Shown: piece by piece, positions 31,851 through 39,860 of the stretch
Numbering within the stretch: the first letter of the stretch is position 1
How the letters are laid out: each line of letters starts with the position of its first letter
Source of the DNA: Tumebacillus amylolyticus
GTDB lineage: Bacteria > Bacillota > Bacilli > Tumebacillales > Tumebacillaceae
Reading direction: 5' to 3'
DNA length: 64,000 nucleotides
NCBI RefSeq assembly: GCF_016722965.1
Contig: NZ_JAEQNB010000005.1
Location: forward strand, 62,001 to 126,000
Program-made: the position numbers and the translations under genes
The notes under the pieces: generated by a model
Databases searched by the model: none
What the model saw: the letters and a program-made list of their open reading frames with translations, nothing else
What the model was told of the DNA's origin: nothing

Positions 31851-33248
31851 CTTCCAAATGTCGTAGATCGGGTTTGCCGATGAGCTGTTTCCGGCATGCG
31901 GCAGTCCGTACAAGTCCTCAATCGTTCGCAGGACGTTCAGGTGGTTGATGAATTCACTGTATACGCCCAGACGCACCATCGGGCCGACGAACATCGTCGG
32001 GATCTGGTTGGTGGGTGAGAAATCATCTTCATCCCATGTCACGATGAGCAGGCTGTTGTTCGACTTCGCCCACTGCACATAGGCATCCAAGTGGTCATGT
32101 AACCAGGTATCCCCTTGAGCCACGGTGCCGTCGTGCATGTCGTTTGTCATGTTCGGGATGACAAACGAGACCGTCGGGAGGAGGTTGAAGTCGCTCGGAA
32201 ACTGGGTGAACGGCAGATTCACACTCGCAGGAACGTTGGTGAAGTCGGCCCACGGATTGTGCTTGCGTCCGTATTGCTTGTACCAGTTCCCGGTAAACCC
32301 GACCGAAGGCAAGTCCTCCGAATAGCCGGCAAATGTCAGATAGGCATCCAGCAAAGAACTGGCAAGGTTCGGGCCTGTGAACGAATGCGGAACGGAGTCG
32401 TCGTTCACCCCTTGGTTCGAGCCTGAGAACAAGGCAAGATAATTCGGCTGGCTCGGATGTTGAACCCCGTGCGAGTTGCTGAAGTACGCTCCCGAATTGG
32501 CGAGCTGATTGAGATAAGGGGCAGTTCCGTTTCCGATGATCTGTGAACTTTTGCGGTTCTCTTCCACGACGATGACGACATGCTGAGGGCGAATGGCGGC
32601 TTTGCGTTGCTGAATTTTTTTCATCGCCAAATCGATCAGCGTGGCGGCATCTCCGCGTTGCATCTCCGCTTGAGAGCGATACTGAGCCGGATCGGTGATC
32701 CCCTGCGCGCTCAACCCAAGTGCTGTCACATTGCGGACACCCGTTTGCGCCCACGAGTCCGCATCGGCGACCGAACTCTTCCCCGCGTTGTCGGGAGCGC
32801 TGATGCCGATCTTGCTCATAAAATTCCACACCATCTGCGCAGCTTCTTCGCGCTTGATCGCCTGCGTCGGAGAGAACGTCGTCGCACTCGTTCCGTTGAC
32901 GATCCGGTATTCAAAAGCAGTCTTGATATACGGCGCCGACCAACTCTCCGCACTATCTCCAAACGGCATCGATCCCGTTCCCATCGGCAGACCCAAAGCT
33001 CTCACGAACAGAGTCGCAAACTGTTCCCGAGTGATCGTTTCAGACGGACCGAATCGACCGTCTCCATACCCGGTCAAGATGCCCTGCCCTTTCAACTCCG
33101 CAATGTACGGAGCGTTCGGATCGCTCGGAGATACATCGCGAAAATTGCTGTCTTGGGCATTTGCGGGTAAGGTTGCGAATATTGAACAAGCAACCGCAAC
33201 CGTAGCGATGCTGCCGATAAGAGATGAAGTCCATCGTGATCCATTCAT
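31848..33248 (-). CDS. S-layer-anchored phosphoesterase (SLH repeats + acid-phosphatase-like domain)
   Basis: A 466-aa exported protein. A signal peptide (to about A-N-A-Q-D) is followed by three SLH modules in residues ~34-215 (F-R-D-V-S-P; G-Y-G-D-G-R-F-G-P; I-T-R-E-Q-F-A), which bind pyruvylated wall polymers. A phosphoesterase-family domain (PF04185) follows: V-V-I-V-V-E-E-N-R at its start, H-P-S-Q-P-N-Y-L-A-L-F-S-G, and V-T-W-D-E-D-D near the C-terminus. It probably releases phosphate from extracellular esters or phospholipids. SD GGGGAGGAAG upstream of ATG. Confidence 0.9.
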   Translation of the reverse strand: MNGSRWTSSLIGSIATVAVACSIFATLPANAQDSNFRDVSPSDPNAPYIAELKGQGILTGYGDGRFGPSETITREQFATLFVRALGLPMGTGSMPFGDSAESWSAPYIKTAFEYRIVNGTSATTFSPTQAIKREEAAQMVWNFMSKIGISAPDNAGKSSVADADSWAQTGVRNVTALGLSAQGITDPAQYRSQAEMQRGDAATLIDLAMKKIQQRKAAIRPQHVVIVVEENRKSSQIIGNGTAPYLNQLANSGAYFSNSHGVQHPSQPNYLALFSGSNQGVNDDSVPHSFTGPNLASSLLDAYLTFAGYSEDLPSVGFTGNWYKQYGRKHNPWADFTNVPASVNLPFTQFPSDFNLLPTVSFVIPNMTNDMHDGTVAQGDTWLHDHLDAYVQWAKSNNSLLIVTWDEDDFSPTNQIPTMFVGPMVRLGVYSEFINHLNVLRTIEDLYGLPHAGNSSSANPIYDIWK

Positions 33249-33394
33249 TTTGCGTACTTCCTCCCCTGCTCCAATGAGTCTATCTTACTATAAGATTCGA
33301 GAGGAAGTACCGCTTATGTCGTTCAAATTGTCATAGGCTTGCGAGACAAACACCCTGTGTCTTTCTCGCATCGTTGCTCATCCCCTCTGCTATC

Positions 33395-33428
33395 AAAAAG
33401 TCCCCGATCGCGAGGATCGAGGACTTTT
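33395..33428 (-). terminator. Terminator of htpG
   Basis: AAAAGTCC-TCGATCCTCGCGATCGG-GGACTTTTT on the minus strand, just behind the stop. Confidence 0.82.
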
Positions 33429-33435
33429 CGTATGC

Positions 33436-35268
33436 TTACACCATGATCTTGCAAATATCGTTCGTGAATTCGACCGGGTCCTGCAACGGCAACCCTTCGA
33501 TGAGCAGCGCTTGGTTGTAGAGCAGGGCGGTGTACAGATTCAGCTTCTCTTTGTCGTTCTCAAACGCAGCCTTCAACGAGTGGAAGACCTCGTGCTGAGG
33601 GTTGATCTCCAAGACTTTGTTCGCTTTCACACTCGGGTTGTTCGGCATGGCATTTAGAATTTTTTCCATCTCGATGGTGACGTCTCCCTCTGTCGACAGG
33701 CAGACGGGATGTTTTTTCAAACGCTTGGACGCTCGAACGTTCGTCACTTTGCCCGACAGTTGGGTCGTCATGTACGCGAACAGCTCTTGGTTCTCTTGCT
33801 GTTCTTGTTGAGTTTGGTTTTCCGCTTCTTCGATGCCCAAGTCACCGCTGGACACGTTTTTGAACTCCTTGTCCTTGTAGGTCATGAGCATCTTGATGGC
33901 GAACTCGTCGATGTCATCGGTGAAGTACAGCAGTTCGTATCCCTTGTCGGTGACCAACTCGGTCTGCGGAAGTTTTTCGATTCGCTCGATGGAATCGCCG
34001 GTCGCGTAGTAGATGTACTTCTGGTCTTCCGGCATTCTCGACACATACTCGTCGAGCGTCACGAGTTTCTGCTCCTTGGAAGAATGGAACAGCAACAGGT
34101 CTTGCAGTGCGTCTTTGTTGGCTCCGAAGTCGCTGTACACGCCGAACTTCAACTGTCTGCCAAACGAGTTGTAGAACTTTTCATACTGCTCTCGCTCATC
34201 CTTGAGGAGGCTCAGGAGTTGGCTCTTGATCTTGCCGGCGATATTTTTGGCGATCAATTTCAGTTGACGGTCATGCTGCAACAGTTCGCGCGAGATGTTC
34301 AACGACAAGCTGTCGGAATCGACCATCCCTTTGACGAAGGAGAAATGGTCCGGCAGCAGGTCGGAGCATTTGTCCATAATCAAGACACCGTTCGAGTACA
34401 GCTCCAACCCTTTTTCAAATTCCTTGGAGTAATAGTCAAACGGAATCGTCTCCGGGATGAACAGGATCGCTTGGTACGTCACAGACCCTTCGACGTTCAG
34501 ATGAATGTGCTTGATCGGCTTGTCGAAGCCGTAATGCTTCTCCGTGTAGAAATTCTCATAATCTGCGGGAGTCAGCTCGTTTTTATTTTTCCGCCAGATC
34601 GGGACCATGGAGTTGAGCGTCTGGTCTTCTTGATCGGCGATGTCCATTTTGATCGGGTAGCGGATGAAGTCGGAGTATTTCTTGATGATCGCTTTCAACC
34701 GATACGGTTCCAAGTATTCGTCGTAGTTCTCGTCTTCCGTGTTCTCCTTGATCTTCAAGAGAATCTCGGTGCCGACGTCCTGTTTGTCACAGGGTTCAAT
34801 CGTGTAGCCCTCGGCCCCCGTGGATTGCCACTGGTAGGCGCGTTCACTTCCCAAAGCGCGGCTTCGGACGATGACTTCATCCGCCACCATGAACGCAGAA
34901 TAGAAACCGACGCCGAACTGGCCGATCAGATCGTGCCCGTCCTTCGATTCGTGCTCACGTTTAAACGCAAGAGAGCCGCTCTTGGCGATGACGCCAAGGT
35001 TGGCTTCCAACTCCTCCTCGGTCATACCGATCCCGGTATCGCGGATGGTGAGAGTGCGGTTTTCCGCATCCGCCGTGACTTTGATGTAATAATGGTCTTG
35101 ATCGAAGACCAGGGTCGAGTCGGTTAACGCTTTGTAGTAGATCTTATCAATCGCATCGCTTGCATTCGAAATTAACTCCCGCAGGAAAATCTCCTTCTGC
35201 GTATAGATGGAGTTGATCATCATCTCCAGCAGTCGTTTGGATTCTGCTTGAAATTGCTTTTTTTCCAT
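33436..35268 (-). CDS. htpG: Molecular chaperone HtpG (Hsp90)
   Basis: A 610-aa Hsp90. The N-terminal GHKL ATPase motifs are clear: [18 protein letters not shown] and [11 protein letters not shown]. Middle domain with G-V-V/I-L-I-M-D-K-C and the R-E-L-L-Q catalytic-loop region, followed by the dimerisation domain. SD AGGGGGT upstream of ATG. A sigma-A promoter and a CIRCE operator precede it, so HrcA control by heat shock is expected, whereas htpG of B. subtilis is not CIRCE-controlled. Confidence 0.97.
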   Translation of the reverse strand: MEKKQFQAESKRLLEMMINSIYTQKEIFLRELISNASDAIDKIYYKALTDSTLVFDQDHYYIKVTADAENRTLTIRDTGIGMTEEELEANLGVIAKSGSLAFKREHESKDGHDLIGQFGVGFYSAFMVADEVIVRSRALGSERAYQWQSTGAEGYTIEPCDKQDVGTEILLKIKENTEDENYDEYLEPYRLKAIIKKYSDFIRYPIKMDIADQEDQTLNSMVPIWRKNKNELTPADYENFYTEKHYGFDKPIKHIHLNVEGSVTYQAILFIPETIPFDYYSKEFEKGLELYSNGVLIMDKCSDLLPDHFSFVKGMVDSDSLSLNISRELLQHDRQLKLIAKNIAGKIKSQLLSLLKDEREQYEKFYNSFGRQLKFGVYSDFGANKDALQDLLLFHSSKEQKLVTLDEYVSRMPEDQKYIYYATGDSIERIEKLPQTELVTDKGYELLYFTDDIDEFAIKMLMTYKDKEFKNVSSGDLGIEEAENQTQQEQQENQELFAYMTTQLSGKVTNVRASKRLKKHPVCLSTEGDVTIEMEKILNAMPNNPSVKANKVLEINPQHEVFHSLKAAFENDKEKLNLYTALLYNQALLIEGLPLQDPVEFTNDICKIMV

Positions 35269-35298
35269 CTCAATGTACCCCCTGAAAGCAGGATATTA

Positions 35299-35325
35299 GT
35301 AGCACTCTACCAGATCGAGTGCCAA
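35299..35325. promoter_or_regulatory. CIRCE operator (HrcA binding site) of htpG
   Basis: GTAGCACTC-N9-GAGTGCCAA against the consensus TTAGCACTC-N9-GAGTGCTAA. Both AGCACTC/GAGTGC arms and the 9-bp spacing are conserved. Located between the promoter and the htpG start. Confidence 0.9.
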
Positions 35326-35333
35326 CATCTATT

Positions 35334-35362
35334 TATATAACATTCTCCCATTTGCATGTCAA
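35334..35362 (-). promoter_or_regulatory. Sigma-A promoter of htpG
   Basis: TTGACA (35362-35357) and TATATA (35339-35334), 17-bp spacer, minus strand. The CIRCE element lies just downstream. Confidence 0.85.
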
Positions 35363-35373
35363 TATTGGGAAAT

Positions 35374-35411
35374 GAAAAACACCCTCGCGAGTTCGGGAGG
35401 GTGTTTTTTTC
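35374..35411 (-). terminator. Terminator of the 136-aa secreted protein gene
   Basis: AAACACCCTCC-CGAACTCGC-GAGGGTGTTTTTC on the minus strand. Confidence 0.88.
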
Positions 35412-35417
35412 GAAACC

Positions 35418-35828
35418 TTACCAGTTCATGTAGGTCTCTCCGCCAACCGTATCGGCGGTCATATTCGTGATTCGAACGGTGTACGTGCCGGCCGTGACGT
35501 TGTAGAACAGATGGTCTTGGGTTCCGTATCCTTGGTTGTAGAAAGAAGCGACCACTTGGTCGTTGCTGTCCACCAATTCGTACTTCACGAGCGAGGTGGC
35601 CACGTTCTGGAACGTGCTCGCCTTCACGGATTCGTCCACAGCGACTTGGATCGTGATCATGTCTCGAGTTTCATACCCCTGCAGCACGAACCCGAACGTG
35701 ACAGGAGCTTGTGCAGTGTCCAACTCTGCCGTACTTTGTGCCGAGACAGTCGTTGCCGCCATGGATGCCATCGGCGTACTCGCCAAGATCATGCCCAATA
35801 CCGCGAAACTTACCAACCACTTTTTCAA
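35418..35828 (-). CDS. Secreted protein of unknown function (136 aa)
   Basis: TTG start preceded by GAGGAGGAA. A signal peptide (L-K-K-W-L-V-S-F-A-V-L-G, cleavage near A-S-M-A-A-T) leads to a ~100-aa beta-rich mature domain with Y-E-T-R-D-M-I-T-I-Q-V-A-V-D and G-T-Y-T-V-R-I-T-N. That pattern resembles bacterial pre-peptidase C-terminal or Ig-like beta sandwiches. No catalytic motif. The longer frame from 35864 lacks an SD and would bury the signal peptide. Function unknown. Confidence 0.78.
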   Translation of the reverse strand: MKKWLVSFAVLGMILASTPMASMAATTVSAQSTAELDTAQAPVTFGFVLQGYETRDMITIQVAVDESVKASTFQNVATSLVKYELVDSNDQVVASFYNQGYGTQDHLFYNVTAGTYTVRITNMTADTVGGETYMNW

Positions 35829-36049
35829 AACTGATTCCTCCTCATGTTTTTGATAACCACTCACTATTACATATCGTACTTTATTTTAAAATTTTTATAG
35901 GCATTGGGTCCTATCTTTTTCAGTTTGGAACATAGTTGGTCTGCATCACTTCATTTCTTATGAAGAAATAGTCGAACGCCGTTCCTTGTACGGCACGTCG
36001 CTCATAGCTTGAACTATTCGCTGGTACAGAAAGGAGGGAATGTAACGGT

Positions 36050-36349
36050 ATGGATTTGAGTCAGCATGCCATGCGGTATATCGGGCAACCGATCGTAGCT
36101 CATCATGTGAACGGGACCGTCCATCGCGGCATCTTACACTCTGTGACTCCGGAAGGGATGTACATTCGTTATGGAGCAGGACACGCTTCAACGGATCAAG
36201 TGGAAAAGACCTTCGATCATGCGTACAGCCAGAACGAAGGGGTCGGGACGGAAGCAGAGCCTGTATTCTTTGGTGGTTTTGGTTTAGGTCTTGGTTTTCT
36301 GCCTTGGTTTGGTCTCTCTGGTTTCTGGGGTGGCGGCTTGTGGTGGTAA
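36050..36349 (+). CDS. Sm-like-motif protein with Gly-rich hydrophobic tail (99 aa)
   Basis: A 99-aa protein sharing with the protein at 17053-17439 the N-terminal core G-Q-P-I-V-x-H-x-x-x-G-x-V-x-x-G-I-L and a following x-x-x-V-x-x-x-G segment, matching the Sm1 motif. The C-terminus is very hydrophobic and Gly/Phe/Trp-rich (G-F-G-L-G-L-G-F-L-P-W-F-G). SD AAAGGAGGG. Two small YjcZ-like membrane peptides follow in the same orientation, suggesting a joint envelope or spore function. No activity is known. Confidence 0.75.
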   Translation: MDLSQHAMRYIGQPIVAHHVNGTVHRGILHSVTPEGMYIRYGAGHASTDQVEKTFDHAYSQNEGVGTEAEPVFFGGFGLGLGFLPWFGLSGFWGGGLWW

Positions 36350-36386
36350 TAACGGCTGAAAGCTCGTTCGAGAGGAGGTTGTATTT

Positions 36387-36515
36387 TTGGACGGATATGG
36401 CGTTTTTGGAGGCTACACTCGTTGGGCTGTCGTCTTCTTGATCATCTTCGTGCTGTTCATCTTGCTTGTACCGGTCTGTTACCCGGTTCAAACGACGACG
36501 ATGCAGTGCCACTAA
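36387..36515 (+). CDS. YjcZ-like small membrane peptide 1 (42 aa, TTG start)
   Basis: TTG start behind GAGGAGGTTG. The product has the segment G-G-Y-T-R-W-A-V-V-F-L-I-I-F-V-L-F and a short Cys-containing tail. The helix is nearly identical to that of the next gene. This fits the family of tiny Gly/Tyr-rich sporulation membrane proteins (YjcZ type). The assignment rests on composition and layout. Confidence 0.7.
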   Translation: MDGYGVFGGYTRWAVVFLIIFVLFILLVPVCYPVQTTTMQCH

Positions 36516-36549
36516 TTCTTGAAGATGAGCATACAGGGGGGTGAATCTT

Positions 36550-36675
36550 ATGTACGGTGCATTCGGAGGTTACACCCGTTGGGCAGTTGTGTTCTTGATC
36601 ATCTTTGTTCTGTTCTTCCTGCTCGTTCCGGGTTACGGTGCAGGTTACGCTGCAGGCGCAGGCTATGGTTGCTAG
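36550..36675 (+). CDS. YjcZ-like small membrane peptide 2 (41 aa)
   Basis: ATG behind CAGGGGGGTG. The product carries G-G-Y-T-R-W-A-V-V-F-L-I-I-F, shared with the upstream 42-aa peptide, followed by a Gly/Tyr/Ala tail (P-G-Y-G-A-G-Y-A-A-G-A-G-Y-G-C). Tandem paralogues of the YjcZ-type sporulation membrane peptides. Function unproven. Confidence 0.75.
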   Translation: MYGAFGGYTRWAVVFLIIFVLFFLLVPGYGAGYAAGAGYGC

Positions 36676-36697
36676 TTCAAGAAGAGCAAGTGAACAT

Positions 36698-36730
36698 ACT
36701 GCCGTTCACCAAACGGGTGTTTCGGCAGTT
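36698..36730 (+). terminator. Hairpin behind the YjcZ-like genes
   Basis: ACTGCCG-TT-CACC-AAAC-GGTG-TTT-CGGCAGT. A weak T-tract follows. A second hairpin lies at 36804-36836. Confidence 0.6.
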
Positions 36731-36803
36731 TACATACGATCTCTCATGATTGGGCAGAAATGGAATATCACAAGAGGTACGTTCACCTACACGCGAATAG
36801 AAT

Positions 36804-36836
36804 GACGAGCATCCGAGGAGGTACCCGATGCTCGTC
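36804..36836. repeat. Inverted repeat GACGAGCATC...GATGCTCGTC
   Basis: A perfect 10-bp dyad in the 344-bp gene-free stretch 36676-37019. The same stem sequence recurs in the terminator behind the MFS gene (42321-42353). It is probably a terminator-type element; only a short T/A-rich stretch follows here. Confidence 0.55.
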
Positions 36837-36959
36837 TATTTGGCCTGTCCGGATTGACACTGCAACAAACAAAAAAAGCCAGTTTCCACCCTCTATTATA
36901 CAAACGCTAGTAGTTTAGATAAATAAAACATCCAATTTTATGGAACCCTTACTTTATCT

Positions 36960-36970
36960 ATGATATAATT
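36960..36970 (+). promoter_or_regulatory. Extended -10 promoter of the fibronectin-III protein gene
   Basis: TGATATAAT (TATAAT at 36964-36969) about 50 bp before the start codon. The -35 region is poor, consistent with an extended -10 type. Confidence 0.55.
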
Positions 36971-37019
36971 TTTTCGAAAATAGAAAATAATGGATTTCAT
37001 TCTAGAGGAGAGTGACTTC

Positions 37020-39188
37020 ATGACAAATCGGAAACAAATCCGATCAAAAATCAAACTCAGCGGCGTTACACTTCTGAGTGCGCTGTTGTTGGCTTCGACA
37101 ACCTCCGTTGGACCTTTGATTCCCACAACTGCGTACGCAGTTGATGGACCGGTAACGCTTAGCGGAACTGCGGACGACGCCCAAGCTGCGTTGACTTGGG
37201 CGGCCGTCGCAGGCGCAACGGGGTACGACGTTTACCGAAACGGTGCAAAAATCACCGACACGCCGATCACGGACAACACCTATCTGGACACGACGGTCAT
37301 CAACGGTAACACCTATACCTACACCGTGTCGGCCATCCTTGGAGGCGTGTCGTCGCCCCAGTCGAATGAGATTTCGCTCTTGCCCAAGTCAAAACCGGGC
37401 TTATTGCGGGGGCTGGCTTCTGATTATAATGGAGTGACGAACTTGACCGATGGCGACAATGCGACGGTCCTTTCCATTCCCCCTGGCGAAAGCGAAATCT
37501 TCACACTGGCTCCCGGAGCAAAGATAACGGGACTTAAAGCGGTTGGCGACCCGTCCCTAGAGATTGAATTGGTGGACGAGGTAGGGCTACTTGCAGGTTA
37601 CTACAATGCATCCAGCCCGACCAACGATTTCATCGATGTCAATAAACAACACATAATCCAAGTGAGAGCGGTGAATTTTACAGACCGGACTCTTATCATG
37701 CAAGACTTCGACGTAATCGGCGTTCAAGAGAGCCCGGATTTCAAAATTCAAACTACGGGACTTGAGTCGATTCCCGACGACTCCCACTCCCAAATATCCT
37801 TCAAGTGGGAGCCGTTCGACGGGGCAATCGGGTACAATCTGTACAAAGAGGGAGCACAGCTGGAAAACAAGATCAACCCCGAGCCTCTTACTGGCACCAC
37901 GTTTACTGATACCGACGTCATAAATGGCCAATGGTATACATACTACCTCGCTCCGATCACAGCATCCGGGGAAGATGCCATGTTTTACTATTCCGCGGTT
38001 TGTTCGACTCCACCGCCCGGCTTGTTGCGAGGGATCGCTTCCACAACAGGTGAAACGAGGATTACAGACGGCAACTATGATGAGAACATCATGATTCCCT
38101 TTCAAAGCGGCCAAACCTACATCCTGCCAGCACCAGCAAAAGTTACGGGAGTTTATGCAGATGGCCCAGACTACATGCAGGTGCAACTGTACGATACAGC
38201 AGGGAATCTTGTAGCCACCATTGGAGCGTCCGAACCAACCAACAACGACCCCATCCCTGTCGATGCACAAAACGTAGCCAAAGTAGTACTGAAAACTACA
38301 AATCCGAATTATTCGGGCATCATGCTTGAACTAGATCTCGTCGGAACCTACCTACCCAATGCGCCGGTTGACCTTATCGGCAAAGCTGGGGATGCCCAAG
38401 CAACCCTGACTTGGACGGCATCAAATGGTGCGGAAAGCTACAACGTCTACCGTGACGGCGTGAAAATCAACACAAAGCCTGTAACGGAGACAAGCTATTC
38501 GGATGCAGGTCTGACAAACGGCAAGTCCTACACCTATTCCGTCACCACCGTGAACGCAGACGGCGAATCGCCTGCGTCAAACACGATTACGTTGACTCCT
38601 GTGCTTAACTTGCTGCTCAACCCCGGCTTCGAAGACGGCATGGTTACGACCACAAACGGCACGCAAGTCGGTAAAAATTGGACCTCTTATGCAGCCACAG
38701 GTTCCACCCCGAATTTCACTGTCGTGACTTCCCCGGTTTCTACGGGAACCTATGCGCAAAAAATTTCGGGGACAAACATTCCGAAAAGCAACGCCCTCGA
38801 CATCTACCAATCGGTTGCGGCCCATGCGAATACGAGTTACTCCGTCAGCGGGATGTATTACATTGAAAGTTTGAACAACGCATTCGTGCAACTCTACGTC
38901 GACTTCTACGACAAAGACGGACGCTTTATCAAATCGAACTCGCTCCCTTACTACGGGTTCGCAGCCCCTGCCACCCCGAGCTATATGATGATGGCGGACA
39001 ACGGTACAGCACCTGGTTATCTGTTGATGGCAAACAACCTGACCACCAAAGGCTATGTGCTGTTGAAGAACAGCTTTACCACCCCGGCCAACACAGCTTC
39101 CCTGCGAATGTACGCCGTACTCCGCTCCTCGGCAGACGGCGCATCGGGCACTTTTTACGTGGATGACCTGAGCGTCGTTCAAAACTAA
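37020..39188 (+). CDS. Large secreted fibronectin-III / carbohydrate-binding-like protein
   Basis: A 722-aa exported protein. ATG at 37020 follows GAGGAGAG. Signal peptide (cleavage near T-A-Y-A-V). Then three Fn3-type domains (around 41-125, 245-335 and 450-535 aa; note the repeated A-x-L-T-W and Y-x-V-Y-R signatures) alternate with two ~115-aa modules that both begin G-L-L-R-G-[LI]-A and contain I/L-T-D-G. The C-terminus (from L-N-P-G-F-E-D-G) resembles a CBM4/9-like jelly roll ending Y-V-D-D-L-S-V. No catalytic domain. It likely adheres to polysaccharide or host surfaces. Confidence 0.82.
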   Translation: MTNRKQIRSKIKLSGVTLLSALLLASTTSVGPLIPTTAYAVDGPVTLSGTADDAQAALTWAAVAGATGYDVYRNGAKITDTPITDNTYLDTTVINGNTYTYTVSAILGGVSSPQSNEISLLPKSKPGLLRGLASDYNGVTNLTDGDNATVLSIPPGESEIFTLAPGAKITGLKAVGDPSLEIELVDEVGLLAGYYNASSPTNDFIDVNKQHIIQVRAVNFTDRTLIMQDFDVIGVQESPDFKIQTTGLESIPDDSHSQISFKWEPFDGAIGYNLYKEGAQLENKINPEPLTGTTFTDTDVINGQWYTYYLAPITASGEDAMFYYSAVCSTPPPGLLRGIASTTGETRITDGNYDENIMIPFQSGQTYILPAPAKVTGVYADGPDYMQVQLYDTAGNLVATIGASEPTNNDPIPVDAQNVAKVVLKTTNPNYSGIMLELDLVGTYLPNAPVDLIGKAGDAQATLTWTASNGAESYNVYRDGVKINTKPVTETSYSDAGLTNGKSYTYSVTTVNADGESPASNTITLTPVLNLLLNPGFEDGMVTTTNGTQVGKNWTSYAATGSTPNFTVVTSPVSTGTYAQKISGTNIPKSNALDIYQSVAAHANTSYSVSGMYYIESLNNAFVQLYVDFYDKDGRFIKSNSLPYYGFAAPATPSYMMMADNGTAPGYLLMANNLTTKGYVLLKNSFTTPANTASLRMYAVLRSSADGASGTFYVDDLSVVQN

Positions 39189-39208
39189 TACAGCATGCAT
39201 CTGACATG

Positions 39209-39250
39209 ACACCTCTGCGGTTCTAGCAACTACCGCAGAGGTGTTTTTTA
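39209..39250 (+). terminator. Terminator of the fibronectin-III protein gene
   Basis: ACACCTCTGCGG-TTCTAGCAACTA-CCGCAGAGGTGT followed by T6. Confidence 0.92.
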
Positions 39251-39280
39251 TACCCGCTTGCCAGATACAAAGCTCCACCT

Positions 39281-39303
39281 GCGAGATCTTCGCCTCAATT
39301 CGC
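39281..39303 (-). repeat. Short diverged copy of the spo0A 3' end (copy D)
   Basis: Twenty of 23 bases match the last codons of spo0A (45747-45769 on the plus strand), encoding R-I-E-A-K-I-S on the minus strand. It is the shortest and weakest of the four copies and could be chance. Confidence 0.35.
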
Positions 39304-39315
39304 TTCCTGTTCATC

Positions 39316-39357
39316 AAAAATAAAAACCACCACCAATTCTGAAAAGAATGGTGATGG
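39316..39357 (-). terminator. Terminator behind the FELDVQV-peptide gene
   Basis: Read on the minus strand: CCATCACCATTCT-TTTC-AGAATTGGTGGTGG followed by TTTTTATTTTT. Confidence 0.8.
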
Positions 39358-39419
39358 CACGTTGCTCTGAGATCGAACAAGGTTTCCAGGAGAATTACTC
39401 TCCTCGAACTTTGAGATCA

Positions 39420-39533
39420 TCAAATTGCGTCGCATTTGCTCGTTCCCAAATACGTCGTTAACGTCGAGATCGAATCTGTATTTGAAAATTGGGTGTTCAT
39501 GACTTGCACATCGAGTTCGAACATGTTTTCCAT
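39420..39533 (-). CDS. Candidate class I lanthipeptide-type precursor peptide (37 aa)
   Basis: ATG is preceded by AAAGGAGGATG. The peptide starts M-E-N-M-F-E-L-D-V-Q-V. The F-[NDE]-L-[DE]-h-x-V box is the leader motif recognised by LanB-type dehydratases of the nisin group. The remaining 26 residues are rich in Thr/Ser (T14, S17, T19, S21, S23, T24, T26, T27, T31, S32) with one Cys (C34) near the end, which would allow one thioether ring. A sigma-A promoter (39638-39666) and terminator (39316-39357) delimit a single-gene unit. No lanB, lanC or transporter gene is within the window, so it is an orphan. It may instead be a small regulatory peptide. Confidence 0.55.
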   Translation of the reverse strand: MENMFELDVQVMNTQFSNTDSISTLTTYLGTSKCDAI

Positions 39534-39637
39534 CGAATTCATCCTCCTTTACAATAGAATGTACTAGGAAGTATGTCTAAGGAGTCATGTGAGCGACGAG
39601 TGGCAAGAGTTGTTGGCAAATTTCACTTCACAAATAA

Positions 39638-39666
39638 ACTATATCATGATTAAATAGTTAATTCAA
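39638..39666 (-). promoter_or_regulatory. Sigma-A promoter of the FELDVQV-peptide gene
   Basis: TTGAAT (39666-39661), 17 bp, TATAGT (39643-39638) with an extended TGA before the -10. About 100 bp upstream of the ATG. Confidence 0.75.
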
Positions 39667-39748
39667 GTGTTGTCCTGCTGAGGATCAAGTCTGAACTTTG
39701 ACCCTTCTCCCAATCTTCAAACCACTTTTAAGAGCGACGAATCTAACA

Positions 39749-39780
39749 ATTCATCGGGTGAGATGGAACAAGTTTATCGG
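39749..39780 (+). repeat. 32-bp repeat copy 1 (near spo0A-linked recombinases)
   Basis: ATTCATCGGGTGAGATGGAA followed by CAAGTTTATCGG. Two near-identical copies lie at 43348 and 45625. This copy lies in the 325-bp gene-free stretch 39534-39858 and has no recognisable recombinase beside it. Confidence 0.75.
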
Positions 39781-39826
39781 CATATCACAAGTATGAATGA
39801 GGAGTGCCAGATCCTAGAGAACCCGC

Positions 39827-39860
39827 AAGGTCGACACGCCACTTGTCGGCCTTGTTTTTT
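39827..39860. terminator. Hairpin with plus-strand T-tract next to the LysR stop codon
   Basis: AAGGTCGACA-CGCCACT-TGTCGGCCTT then GTTTTTT. The T-tract favours the plus strand, where only an unassigned transcript could end; it may also help end the LysR gene. Confidence 0.65.

Noticed and set aside
39281-39303. Treating the weak spo0A-end copy D as a proven attachment site
   Set aside because: Only 20 of 23 bases match and no recombinase lies beside it; kept as a low-confidence repeat only.
38577-39380. 267-aa minus-strand ORF opposite the fibronectin-III gene
   Set aside because: Antisense shadow rich in Cys/His/Val; crosses the terminator of the plus-strand gene.
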